This document shows, piece after piece, positions 47,736-55,867 of a DNA stretch of 64,000 nucleotides (the stretch's first letter is position 1; each line of letters opens with the position of its first letter). Location of the stretch: the NCBI GenBank assembly GCA_947243855.1, contig CAMXIK010000001.1, positions 62,001 through 126,000 of the forward strand, read 5' to 3'. A program made the position numbers and the translations under genes. This DNA is from an uncultured Lachnospiraceae bacterium. GTDB taxonomy: Bacteria; Bacillota; Clostridia; Lachnospirales; Lachnospiraceae. The notes under the pieces were generated by a model, which saw nothing but the letters and a program-made list of their open reading frames with translations, had not been told where the DNA came from and did no database searches.

Positions 47736-48595
47736 TGAAGCAGACGGAAGTTGGCGGAACCAGAAAAAAAGTGACGAACAGTTTGGCGATAGCCGCATTG
47801 GTTGTTCTATTTATTGCTTATATGTTTCCCTTTATCATGGTGGTGATTAACTCGCTCAAGCAGAAGAGGGATATTATCAAAAGCCCGTTTTCATGGCTGT
47901 ATACCATTAAGGGCCTTTCCTTTGACAACTTTGTAAAAGCGTTTACGCAGATGGACTTTTTGAATGCGTTCAAGAATTCCCTGTTTGTCACAGTTTCAGC
48001 GACTTTCCTAGTAACGCTGCTGGCGGCGATGCTTGCGTACTATATTGTCCGCAATAAAAATGTGATTTCAGGCGCAACCTTTGCGTTGATGGTGGCGTCC
48101 ATGATTATTCCGTTTCAGGCGATCATGATTCCGTTGGTGAGCATTTACGGCGGCACGTTAAATATCCTGAATCACAGGCTTACCTTGATCTTTATGCATA
48201 CTGGTTTTTCTATGGCAATGTCGGTCTTTATGTTCCACGGGTTTGTGAGAGGAAATGTGCCGATTGCCTTGGAGGAGGCGGCTTATCTGGAGGGCTGTAC
48301 CCATACGCAGACGTTTTTTAAGATCGTACTGCCGCTGCTCAAACCCATTATTTCGACGATGGTAATTTTAAATTCGCTTGCTTTTTGGAACGATTTCCTT
48401 TTGCCGTCGCTGGTGCTTACGGATAAAAAGCTGTTGACGCTGCCGCTCTCCACATACAGTTTTTATGGCACGTATTCTGCGGATTACGGTACCATTATGG
48501 CGGGGCTTTTGCTGTGCGTACTGCCGATTCTCATCCTCTATGTGGTATTGCAGAAACAGATTATCGGCGGCGTTGTAGCAGGAGCAGTGAAATAG
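47732..48595 (+). CDS. Sugar ABC transporter permease 2 (MalG/UgpE type)
   Basis: A 287-residue permease with six membrane segments and the EAA loop LEEAAYLEGCTHTQTFFKIVLPLL (about 200-223). Tandem ATGs at 47732 and 47735 follow AGGAGGTGG; the first overlaps the upstream stop. The protein ends with the usual QKQIIGGVVAGAVK tail of the family. It pairs with permease 1 to form the channel. Confidence 0.92.
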   Translation: MMKQTEVGGTRKKVTNSLAIAALVVLFIAYMFPFIMVVINSLKQKRDIIKSPFSWLYTIKGLSFDNFVKAFTQMDFLNAFKNSLFVTVSATFLVTLLAAMLAYYIVRNKNVISGATFALMVASMIIPFQAIMIPLVSIYGGTLNILNHRLTLIFMHTGFSMAMSVFMFHGFVRGNVPIALEEAAYLEGCTHTQTFFKIVLPLLKPIISTMVILNSLAFWNDFLLPSLVLTDKKLLTLPLSTYSFYGTYSADYGTIMAGLLLCVLPILILYVVLQKQIIGGVVAGAVK

Positions 48596-48611
48596 GAGAA
48601 GGATTGTCGAA

Positions 48612-49931
48612 ATGAGAAGAGATACGATACATTTGAAGGCGCCGGGCAACTGGATAAACGACCCTAATGGATTCATTTACTATAAAGGAAAATATCATTT
48701 GTTTTACCAACATTTTCCCTACGCGCCGGTCTGGGGCACCATGCATTGGGGGCATGCCGTAAGTGAAGATCTGGTAAACTGGGAACATCTGGGCATTGCC
48801 CTGTTCCCGACCAGATATGAAGATCAGAACGGCTGCTTTTCCGGCAGCGCCATAGAACACGAGGGACGCATGTATTTGTACTATACCGGCATTCACCATA
48901 TGCAGACAGATCCCGACAATATTCATCTTAGTCCGGGCGATGCGTTTGAATCAGCGCAGCTCATGATTACTTCCGAAGATGGGATGCACTTTGACAATTT
49001 TCACGGAAAGACGGTGGTCGTGCCGCCCATTGCGGACAGCCGGATCGGGGACAGGACGCATACAAGAGACCCGAAGGTTTGGCGCGGCAGGGACGCATGG
49101 TATATGGTGCTGGGCACCATGACGGCAGAACGAAAAGGCGCGCTGCTTTTCTACCGCAGTGAAAATCTGACAGACTGGAACTATGTGAATACCGTATCTG
49201 CAAAGGAAGAGCTTGGTTGGATGTGGGAGTGCCCGGATTGCTTTGAAGTGTCTGGAAAAACGGTGCTGATTGTCTCGCCGATGGGGCTGCAAAAGCAGGC
49301 GCCGCTGGAGGAGAATCATACGGTCTGTATGACAGCAGCGTTTGAGGAAGAAACGTGTAGGATGCAGTTACCGGACAATTACCAATATTTGGATTACGGT
49401 ATGGATCTCTATGCGCCGCAGTCAACGTTGGATGAGGAGGGACGAAGAGTCCTTGTGGCGTGGCTGCGTATGCCGGAACCGGTAGATGGGGAATGGATCG
49501 GGATGTTCTGTATGCCGAGAGTAGTGGAAATGGAAGACGGACATATTTGTTTTCGGGTGCATCCCTATGTAGAGAGAATGTTTACGAGAAAAATCACATA
49601 TCCGAGACAGGCGGACGGCGCGGGGTACAGAGTTCGTTTTGCCTTGCGGGAGGGCGGGGAAATTTCGATTGGCGGATACCGTATTTGGCGGGAGGGAAGT
49701 CGAATCTGTACGGACAGGAGCGCTGTTTTTCCCCGAAATGAGAAGTTTCGCCTGCAGGCGTCCACGCCTGAAATAGAAGGAATATGTGAATTGGACGTTT
49801 ATGTGGATGCGCATATGATTGAGATATTTGTCAATCGAGGAAGGTATGTACTCAGTCATGCAGTTTACGGTCTGACAGACGAGGTTCAAAGCGATTCGGT
49901 TGAGAAATGGGAAATCACTGCGGTGGGGTAA
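48612..49931 (+). CDS. GH32 sucrose/fructo-oligosaccharide hydrolase
   Basis: A 439-residue beta-fructosidase without a signal peptide, thus cytoplasmic. The three GH32 catalytic residues are in place: nucleophile Asp17 in WINDPNG, Asp153 in TRDP and acid/base Glu206 in WECPD. A C-terminal beta-sandwich follows (about 320-439). It releases fructose from sucrose, sucrose phosphate or short fructans; the ABC importer next to it suggests an unphosphorylated substrate. It starts 16 bases after permease 2. Confidence 0.93.
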   Translation: MRRDTIHLKAPGNWINDPNGFIYYKGKYHLFYQHFPYAPVWGTMHWGHAVSEDLVNWEHLGIALFPTRYEDQNGCFSGSAIEHEGRMYLYYTGIHHMQTDPDNIHLSPGDAFESAQLMITSEDGMHFDNFHGKTVVVPPIADSRIGDRTHTRDPKVWRGRDAWYMVLGTMTAERKGALLFYRSENLTDWNYVNTVSAKEELGWMWECPDCFEVSGKTVLIVSPMGLQKQAPLEENHTVCMTAAFEEETCRMQLPDNYQYLDYGMDLYAPQSTLDEEGRRVLVAWLRMPEPVDGEWIGMFCMPRVVEMEDGHICFRVHPYVERMFTRKITYPRQADGAGYRVRFALREGGEISIGGYRIWREGSRICTDRSAVFPRNEKFRLQASTPEIEGICELDVYVDAHMIEIFVNRGRYVLSHAVYGLTDEVQSDSVEKWEITAVG

Positions 49932-49968
49932 CGTAGAAGAAAATCTGGAAGAAGGAGGACGCCATAGG

Positions 49969-51807
49969 ATGTCAAAGATGGATGAAATATTTCAGACAAG
50001 ACTGGAAAGACACCATGACGAGTTAAAATGGCTTTATATGGAATTATATGACAATGATTCCATGTTTGCGGAACTGTGCACAAATTTGTATCGGTTTTAT
50101 AAGGAGCGGAGAAGGCAGCTTAAGACGCGGGATAAAGAGCGGGAGAAGAATCCGGAATGGTTTCGCAAAAATGATATGCTGGGAATGATGTTGTACATCG
50201 ATCAGTTTGCAGGCAATCTCAAAGGGGTAAAAGAGAAGCTTTCTTATCTGGAAGCATGTCAGGTTAATTGTATTCATTTGATGCCTTTTTTGGATTCCCC
50301 GAAAGAGCATTCCGACGGCGGCTATGCGGTGGCGGATTTCAGAAAAGTCAGGGCGGATCTAGGTACGATGGAAGATTTGTCTGAACTTGCGGATGTGTGT
50401 CATCAAAAGGGAATGAACCTCTGTATGGATTTTGTCATGAATCATACTTCGGAGGAGCATGAATGGGCGGTCCGTGCAAGGAAGGGTGAAGGCGAGTATA
50501 TGAGCCGTTACTTTTTCTATGACAATCAGGACATTCCCGAGCGGTACGAGCAAACCGTACCGCAGGTATTTCCGACGACAGCGCCGGGAAATTTCACCTA
50601 TCTGCCGGAGATCGGACATTATGTGATGACTACCTTTTACCCCTATCAGTGGGATTTGAATTATGGAAATCCCCGCGTATTTAATGAGATGATGTACCAT
50701 TTTCTGTTTTTTGCCAATCAGGGTATGGACATTATTCGGATAGATGCAGTGCCTTATATCTGGAAAGAGCTTGGAACAAGCTGCCGCAATCTGCCTCAGG
50801 TGCATTCGATTGTGCGCATGATGCGCATGATTGGGGAGATTGTCTGTCCAAGCGTGCTTTTACTAGGCGAGGTAGTGATGGAACCGGAAAAGGTCGTTCC
50901 CTATTTCGGAACGGTGGAGAAACCGGAATGTCATATGCTCTACAATGTAACCACGATGGCGAGCACATGGAACTGTGTGGCCACAAAAGATATCCGTCTG
51001 CTAAAAAGGCAGATGGAGGCGGTCAATCAGCTTCCGTCGGCGTATACTTTTTTGAATTATCTGCGCTGTCATGACGATATTGGCTGGGGGCTGGATTACG
51101 GGTTCCTTGCACAGTGGGAAATGTGGGAGGCGCCGCATAAGCGGTTTCTGAACGATTACTTCACCGGAAAGATACCGGGAAGTGTCAGCCGGGGCGAGCT
51201 GTACAACGATGATCCGGTTACGCAGGATGCTAGATTCTGTGCGACGACGGCTTCTATGTGTGGAATCGAGAGCGCGCAGGAAACGAATGATCCGGACGCG
51301 CTGCAGGCGGCCATTCATCTGGATATCATGCTCCATGCGTATATGCTGACGCAGTCCGGAATCCCGATGCTTTACAGTGGGGATGAAATTGGGCAGATCA
51401 ACGACTATTCCTATAAGAATGATCCGGATAAGGCGTCGGATTCCCGCTATCTTCACCGGGGGAAATTTCGTTGGGATCTGGCGGAGAAAAGAAAGGCGAA
51501 GGAAAGTGTGCAGGGCAGGGTATTCGGTGCGCTGAATGAACTGGAACGGATTCGCAGACTGGAACGGGTTTTTGAGGCGTCTGCGGATGTTTGGACTTAT
51601 GATGTACACAACAATGCGATTCTCTGCATCGTACGGGAGCAGGCGGGAGAACGGTTTTTTGGAATCTTTAACTTCGCGGATCGTCCAGAGACGGCGTGGA
51701 TGCGGGAGGAGGGCGGCTATACGGAATTGCTCACCGGAAAGAAGATGGAATTAGTTGACATTGTGATACCTCGGTATGGGTTTTACTGGTTGAAAAAAGA
51801 GAACTAA
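49969..51807 (+). CDS. Amylosucrase-like GH13 enzyme
   Basis: A 612-residue GH13 protein with the extra N-terminal helical domain (about 1-95) typical of amylosucrases and sucrose hydrolases (GH13 subfamily 4). The nucleophile is Asp259 (IIRIDAVPYIWK), acid/base Glu301 (LLGEVVM), and the transition-state pair is in CHDDIGW (His368-Asp370). It acts on sucrose, either hydrolysing it or transferring glucose onto an alpha-glucan, which would link with glycogen made by GlgC/GlgD. Start chosen at 49969 after AAGGAGG; the frame to 49900 overlaps the GH32 gene. Confidence 0.85.
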   Translation: MSKMDEIFQTRLERHHDELKWLYMELYDNDSMFAELCTNLYRFYKERRRQLKTRDKEREKNPEWFRKNDMLGMMLYIDQFAGNLKGVKEKLSYLEACQVNCIHLMPFLDSPKEHSDGGYAVADFRKVRADLGTMEDLSELADVCHQKGMNLCMDFVMNHTSEEHEWAVRARKGEGEYMSRYFFYDNQDIPERYEQTVPQVFPTTAPGNFTYLPEIGHYVMTTFYPYQWDLNYGNPRVFNEMMYHFLFFANQGMDIIRIDAVPYIWKELGTSCRNLPQVHSIVRMMRMIGEIVCPSVLLLGEVVMEPEKVVPYFGTVEKPECHMLYNVTTMASTWNCVATKDIRLLKRQMEAVNQLPSAYTFLNYLRCHDDIGWGLDYGFLAQWEMWEAPHKRFLNDYFTGKIPGSVSRGELYNDDPVTQDARFCATTASMCGIESAQETNDPDALQAAIHLDIMLHAYMLTQSGIPMLYSGDEIGQINDYSYKNDPDKASDSRYLHRGKFRWDLAEKRKAKESVQGRVFGALNELERIRRLERVFEASADVWTYDVHNNAILCIVREQAGERFFGIFNFADRPETAWMREEGGYTELLTGKKMELVDIVIPRYGFYWLKKEN

Positions 51808-51820
51808 AGAAATTATAGAG

Positions 51821-51880
51821 AATCCGGCTTTGACATGGCTTTGTCTGGGGAGACTAGCTATGCGGAGCCGGATTTTTATT
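51821..51880 (+). terminator. Terminator of the sugar operon
   Basis: AATCCGGCT (51821-51829) pairs with AGCCGGATT (51866-51874) around a 36-base loop, followed by TTTATTTG. Confidence 0.7.
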
Positions 51881-51899
51881 TGTTTATGGAGGGAAAAGC

Positions 51900-52505
51900 A
51901 TGGATCATACAGGGATTTATGGGTACATGAGGGTGTCTTCCAAGGATCAGAATGAGGACAGACAGCGGATTGCACTGCTTGCTATGGGAGTGCCAGAGAA
52001 AAATATTTACATGGACAAGCAGTCCGGTAAGGATTGTGAAAGAGCGCAGTACAAAAGACTTTTGCGGAAGCTGGATGAGCATTCCGTTTTGTATATCAAG
52101 TCTATAGACCGGCTTGGCAGGAATTACAGTGATTTGAACGAGCAGTGGCGCATTATCACAAAAGAGAAGAAAGCGGATATTGTCGTCATTGACATGCCGA
52201 TTCTTGACACAAGACGGGAAAAGAACCTATTGGGAACATTTATAAGCGACATCGTCCTTACATTGCTTAGCTACGTTGCGGAGAACGAACGAAACAATAT
52301 CAAGCAAAGGCAGGCGGAAGGAATTGCGGCGGCAAAGGCAAGGGGTGTGAAATTTGGCAGGCCGTCAATACCACTGCCGGATAATTTTTACAGTGTGCAT
52401 AAAATGTGGAGGGATAAGAAGCTGACTTTGAAACAGGCCGCAAAAGTGTGTAACCTTGCGGAAAGCACCTTCTTTGATAAAGCAAGAGATTTTGAAAGGT
52501 CATAG
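51900..52505 (+). CDS. Serine recombinase (resolvase/invertase family)
   Basis: A 201-residue small serine recombinase. The N-terminal catalytic domain (about 5-140) begins GYMRVSSKDQNEDRQ with Ser13 as nucleophile, and includes the IKSIDRLGRNYSDL segment with the conserved Arg pair. A long E-helix and a C-terminal helix-turn-helix (about 165-195, LTLKQAAKVCNLAESTFF) follow. Small enzymes of this kind act as DNA invertases or resolvases. Two inverted copies of a dyad crossover-like site lie immediately downstream, so promoter inversion is the likely role. Confidence 0.92.
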   Translation: MDHTGIYGYMRVSSKDQNEDRQRIALLAMGVPEKNIYMDKQSGKDCERAQYKRLLRKLDEHSVLYIKSIDRLGRNYSDLNEQWRIITKEKKADIVVIDMPILDTRREKNLLGTFISDIVLTLLSYVAENERNNIKQRQAEGIAAAKARGVKFGRPSIPLPDNFYSVHKMWRDKKLTLKQAAKVCNLAESTFFDKARDFERS

Positions 52506-52524
52506 TTTTCAGCGCTTATAAAAA

Positions 52525-52548
52525 TCCGAAAAGGTGTACTTTTTCGGA
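52525..52548. repeat. Left crossover-like inverted-repeat site of an invertible segment
   Basis: A 24-bp imperfect dyad TCCGAAAA...TTTTTCGGA with central GT. Its right 15 bp (52534-52548) recur exactly, inverted, at 52651-52665. It could also fold as the recombinase gene's terminator hairpin. Confidence 0.75.
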
Positions 52549-52576
52549 TTATCGACTAGTTATTTAATTATCATAT

Positions 52577-52604
52577 ATTATACCAAAATACATAGATTCT
52601 TCAA
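52577..52604 (-). promoter_or_regulatory. Sigma-A promoter inside the invertible segment, pointing left
   Basis: On the minus strand a consensus TATAAT (52577-52582) is preceded by TGG (extended -10) and has TTGAAG 16 bp upstream (52599-52604). In the given orientation it fires away from the glycosyltransferase. Inversion between the flanking sites would move its start to about 52629, some 56 bp before the glycosyltransferase start codon. Confidence 0.7.
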
Positions 52605-52650
52605 GGAGAATTTGGAAAATATGCACATTTGGGAACTCCTCCTTTAAACT

Positions 52651-52674
52651 TCCGAAAAAGTACACATTAGCGGA
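52651..52674. repeat. Right crossover-like inverted-repeat site of an invertible segment
   Basis: TCCGAAAAAGTACAC at 52651-52665 is the exact complement of 52534-52548, and the site extends to TAGCGGA at 52674, keeping the TCCG/CGGA dyad ends. The central AC is the inverted form of the left site's GT, which predicts inversion, not deletion. Confidence 0.75.
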
Positions 52675-52684
52675 GGTTGGGTTT

Positions 52685-53395
52685 ATGGATAAGCTGTATA
52701 TTGTGATGCCCGCGTATAACGAGGAGGAAAATATAGAAGCTGTTGTAAGAGCATGGTATCAACAGCTTGAGGGAAAAAGCAAGGCTTCAAGGCTTGTGGT
52801 CGCCGACAGTGGGAGTACGGACAATACGCATCAGATATTATGGAAATTGAAAGCTGGCATGCCGCAGTTGGAGATATTGACAGATTCTGACAGGCGGCAT
52901 GGGCCTAAGGTTATTGCCTTGTATCAATATGCGATTAGTCAAGGCGCAGATTATATTTTTCAAACAGATTCGGACGGGCAGACAGAACCAAATCAATTTC
53001 CGTTATTTTGGGATAAAAGAATCGAATACGATATTGTGTTAGGATACCGCGCTGAGCGCAGTGACGGAAAACAGCGCGATTTTGTGGAAAAGGTTGTGTG
53101 TACGCTGCTAAAAATTTATTTTGGGGTAACAGTTCCGGATGCGAATGCGCCGTTCCGCTTGATGAAAGCTTCTGTTGTAGAAAAATATTTATACAGATTG
53201 TGGCCGGAATATGATATTCCCAATATTATGCTCACTACATGGTTTGCGTTTTATCACGAGAACTATATTTTTCAGAAAATCAGCTTTCATCCAAGGCAGG
53301 GAGGAATTAATTCCGTCAATATGCCGGGGATTATGAAAATAGGTTGGAAAGCGCTGGGGGATTTTAGAACTTTTAAAAAAGAAATGGTTAGCTGA
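52685..53395 (+). CDS. Family 2 glycosyltransferase (dolichol-phosphate-mannose synthase type)
   Basis: A 236-residue GT-A glycosyltransferase. The N-terminal YIVMPAYNEEENIEAVV binds nucleotide sugar, and the DxD metal site is Asp95-Ser-Asp97 (QTDSDGQTEP). It has no membrane anchor. Related enzymes charge a polyprenyl-phosphate carrier with a sugar, which would supply the downstream PMT/ArnT-like membrane transferase. GCGGAGG precedes the ATG. The upstream segment contains a promoter aimed the other way between inverted sites, so its expression is probably phase-variable. Confidence 0.87.
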   Translation: MDKLYIVMPAYNEEENIEAVVRAWYQQLEGKSKASRLVVADSGSTDNTHQILWKLKAGMPQLEILTDSDRRHGPKVIALYQYAISQGADYIFQTDSDGQTEPNQFPLFWDKRIEYDIVLGYRAERSDGKQRDFVEKVVCTLLKIYFGVTVPDANAPFRLMKASVVEKYLYRLWPEYDIPNIMLTTWFAFYHENYIFQKISFHPRQGGINSVNMPGIMKIGWKALGDFRTFKKEMVS

Positions 53396-53442
53396 TCGGA
53401 TAACGGGTGAAAGCGGCTCAAAAGAAAGGGTATTAAATTAGT

Positions 53443-55023
53443 ATGAAAGAATATATAAAAAAGGGTGAAAAATATATTGTCGGGTTTGTGTTTTTGCTAT
53501 ATCTGTCAGTGGCTGGCTATAAGTTGACAAATGCCCCTCTCTGGTTTGACGAGACGATTGAATATTGGTTTTCAAAAGTTATGTTCGGCGAACTGCCTTT
53601 TGAATCGGTGGGAACTGTGGGTTCTGTGAATATGTATCAAAGGATTATTTCTACGTTTCAACCGCCTTTATACAATTTTGTAATGCATTTTTGGCTAAAA
53701 TTTGGGGATGGAGAGTGGTGGTTTCGCTTTTTTGGCGTTGCAATGGGATTTTTGGGGATGACTGCCGTATTTAAAACCGTTAAAAGAATAGGGAATGCGT
53801 ATATTGCGTCTATGGCAGTGTTTTTTTGCAGTTTTGTCTATCAACTGGTTTATTACTGGCAGGAATGTGCGGAATACTGCCTGATGCTTGCAAGCTTGTT
53901 TTGGACAATTTATTTTTGGTTCAGGCTGATGGAACAGATAACACCCAAAAATATTATCCTATTCACGGTTTCTGCAATCATACCCGTATATAGTCAATAT
54001 GGAGCCGCATGGGCTGCTGCGGGAATGATAGTTGCCGCCTATATTTATGTTTTACGGAGCAAAAACAAGACTTGTATCATGACCGTTCATGTTTCTTATG
54101 CCGCTGCGCTGATCGTCTTTGCGTTACCGTTATATTTTTTGTTTCTAAAAAAACAGATGTTAATTCAGCAGAGAGGAGAAATTGCGCTTCAGGCGGTGGA
54201 TTGGAATATGAGTTTACTTCATGATATGATTCATAATTTTAAAGTTGTATTTCAATGGAATTTTGCTTCCAGCTTTAGTGACGCCGCCATAAATATATGT
54301 ATTGTCGTTAGTAGTTTTGCCGTGCTGTTTGTTTTACTTGCGGGGAAAAATAACGTCATAAAGACATTTGTTGTCGTTAATATTTTTACATGGCTGATCT
54401 ATTATTTTTCGGTCAAAACCTATTTATACGCCTATGGAAGTTTTGGAAATCGGTATCATCTGTTTCTCATTCCTATGTGGATTATCTTATTTTTTGCGGT
54501 CGGAATTAACCTATATCAAATGATGGCGGACAGACTTTTAGAAAAAAAGAACGTTTTTCCATTTTGTTTCGCTATAATATGCGCATGTTTTATTTTTGGC
54601 ATTTCGTTTTTTTCGTGGAACAAAACGATAAAATATAACTGGGAAAAAGAAAATATTCGCGGAGCGGTGGAAGCGTGGTATGCGCAAAATGCGGAAACGT
54701 CAAATACAATTGTGTATTATGCGGCGGACAGCGGTTTTAGCTATTATGTGAAAATCAATGACAACTACACGGAACAAACGGAAGATAATGTAAATTATAT
54801 GCCATGGTACAGGGAAAAAAGCCCGGGAGAGTATCTTGCCTATGTGAAATCCATATATCAGGACGTTTTACCCGGTGAAATTTATATCGTTGGTTCGCAT
54901 ACCAGAGATAATGTTGATTTTAATGCGCTTGTTGATGCCATTATTTCGGAGGGTTACGGCAGGGAAGATTTATTTTCCTCCAATGCGTATCTCGTTAGGC
55001 TGACTAAGACAGCGGGAGAATAA
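53443..55023 (+). CDS. ArnT/PMT-like membrane glycosyltransferase
   Basis: A 526-residue membrane protein with about eleven hydrophobic segments. The first outer loop carries the Asp36-Glu37 pair in APLWFDETIEYWF, the catalytic signature of the PMT/ArnT (GT39/GT83-like) superfamily that moves a sugar from a lipid-phosphate carrier onto an acceptor outside the membrane. A soluble C-terminal domain (about 405-526) follows. It lies 47 bases after the GT2 gene, with a strong terminator after it, so the two form a short operon decorating a surface molecule of unknown identity. Confidence 0.8.
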   Translation: MKEYIKKGEKYIVGFVFLLYLSVAGYKLTNAPLWFDETIEYWFSKVMFGELPFESVGTVGSVNMYQRIISTFQPPLYNFVMHFWLKFGDGEWWFRFFGVAMGFLGMTAVFKTVKRIGNAYIASMAVFFCSFVYQLVYYWQECAEYCLMLASLFWTIYFWFRLMEQITPKNIILFTVSAIIPVYSQYGAAWAAAGMIVAAYIYVLRSKNKTCIMTVHVSYAAALIVFALPLYFLFLKKQMLIQQRGEIALQAVDWNMSLLHDMIHNFKVVFQWNFASSFSDAAINICIVVSSFAVLFVLLAGKNNVIKTFVVVNIFTWLIYYFSVKTYLYAYGSFGNRYHLFLIPMWIILFFAVGINLYQMMADRLLEKKNVFPFCFAIICACFIFGISFFSWNKTIKYNWEKENIRGAVEAWYAQNAETSNTIVYYAADSGFSYYVKINDNYTEQTEDNVNYMPWYREKSPGEYLAYVKSIYQDVLPGEIYIVGSHTRDNVDFNALVDAIISEGYGREDLFSSNAYLVRLTKTAGE

Positions 55024-55057
55024 AATATAGCAATTTACAGCGATTGTAACATAAAAT

Positions 55058-55097
55058 GGCCCGTTCGTGACAAAAAAGGAATGCGGGCCTTTTTTTA
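55058..55097 (+). terminator. Terminator of the glycosyltransferase operon
   Basis: GGCCCG (55058-55063) pairs with CGGGCC (55084-55089), followed directly by seven Ts. Confidence 0.85.
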
Positions 55098-55150
55098 TGC
55101 CGATATATCATATCAGAAGGAAATCAAGCGCGAACGAAGGGAGCATAAAC

Positions 55151-55867
55151 ATGTTGTGGATCGCTGTATGCGATGACGAAGTCACAGAATGCAGTAAAAT
55201 AGCCAAAAGGATCAGAGAAATGTTAACGGAAATGAAAGTGCTTTGCGAGGTGCGGCAGTTTTACAGCGGACAGGAGCTCTTGCAATCGTCCGAATCTTTC
55301 GACATCATTTTTCTGGATATTATCATGGGCGGATTGGACGGTATGAAAACGGCGCAGATTGTCAGGGAAAAGGCCTATGACAAGCTGCTTGTTTTTATAT
55401 CCGCCAGCCGCGACTATGTGTTTGACGCCTACGATGTGGAAGCGTTTCAGTATCTGCTAAAGCCGATTGAGGATCAAAAGCTGAAACGGGTGTTACAGAA
55501 GGCAGTCTGTAAAACGTTGGAACGGTCGCAGGCATTCATCATCATAAGCAGAGACAGACAAAAGAAAAAAATATTTTTGGATACGATTTTTTATTTTGAG
55601 ATTCGGGGACGCATGATTGACGTTCACGGAACAGACGGTGTTTTCAGCTATTATGGGCAGATTGGCGCGTTGGAAAAAGAGCTGAAAGGAAAGGGCTTTT
55701 TCCGCTGCCATAAAAGCTATTTGATTCATTTAAAATATGTGGACGTGTACAACAGGCAGGAGGCTATCCTCGATAACGGAGAGCGGATTGCCATTGCCAA
55801 GAGACGGTATGAGGCGTTTTGTGGGGAAATTCTTGAATATATGCGGGGCAAAGGAGGAATTGTGTGA
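55151..55867 (+). CDS. LytTR-family response regulator
   Basis: A 238-residue regulator. The receiver domain has the acidic pair Asp8/Asp9 (VCDDE), phosphorylation site Asp56 (IIFLDIIMG), Ser in FISAS and Lys in LLKPIE. A LytTR DNA-binding domain follows (about 135-235), including FRCHKSYLIHLKYV. The start at 55151 follows GGGAG; the longer frame to 55067 runs through the terminator. It is translationally coupled to the sensor kinase. LytTR/GHKL pairs of this AgrA/AgrC type often read peptide signals, but no signal-peptide gene was seen next to it. Confidence 0.92.
   Translation: MLWIAVCDDEVTECSKIAKRIREMLTEMKVLCEVRQFYSGQELLQSSESFDIIFLDIIMGGLDGMKTAQIVREKAYDKLLVFISASRDYVFDAYDVEAFQYLLKPIEDQKLKRVLQKAVCKTLERSQAFIIISRDRQKKKIFLDTIFYFEIRGRMIDVHGTDGVFSYYGQIGALEKELKGKGFFRCHKSYLIHLKYVDVYNRQEAILDNGERIAIAKRRYEAFCGEILEYMRGKGGIV

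Noticed and set aside
51830-51858. Promoter for the recombinase within the terminator loop (TTGACA at 51830)
   Set aside because: The -35 is perfect but no acceptable -10 stands at 16-18 bp, so it is not reported as a feature.
52506-52684. Transposon end or res site for cointegrate resolution
   Set aside because: No transposase is present, and the sites are inverted with opposite core dinucleotides, which fits inversion better than resolution.
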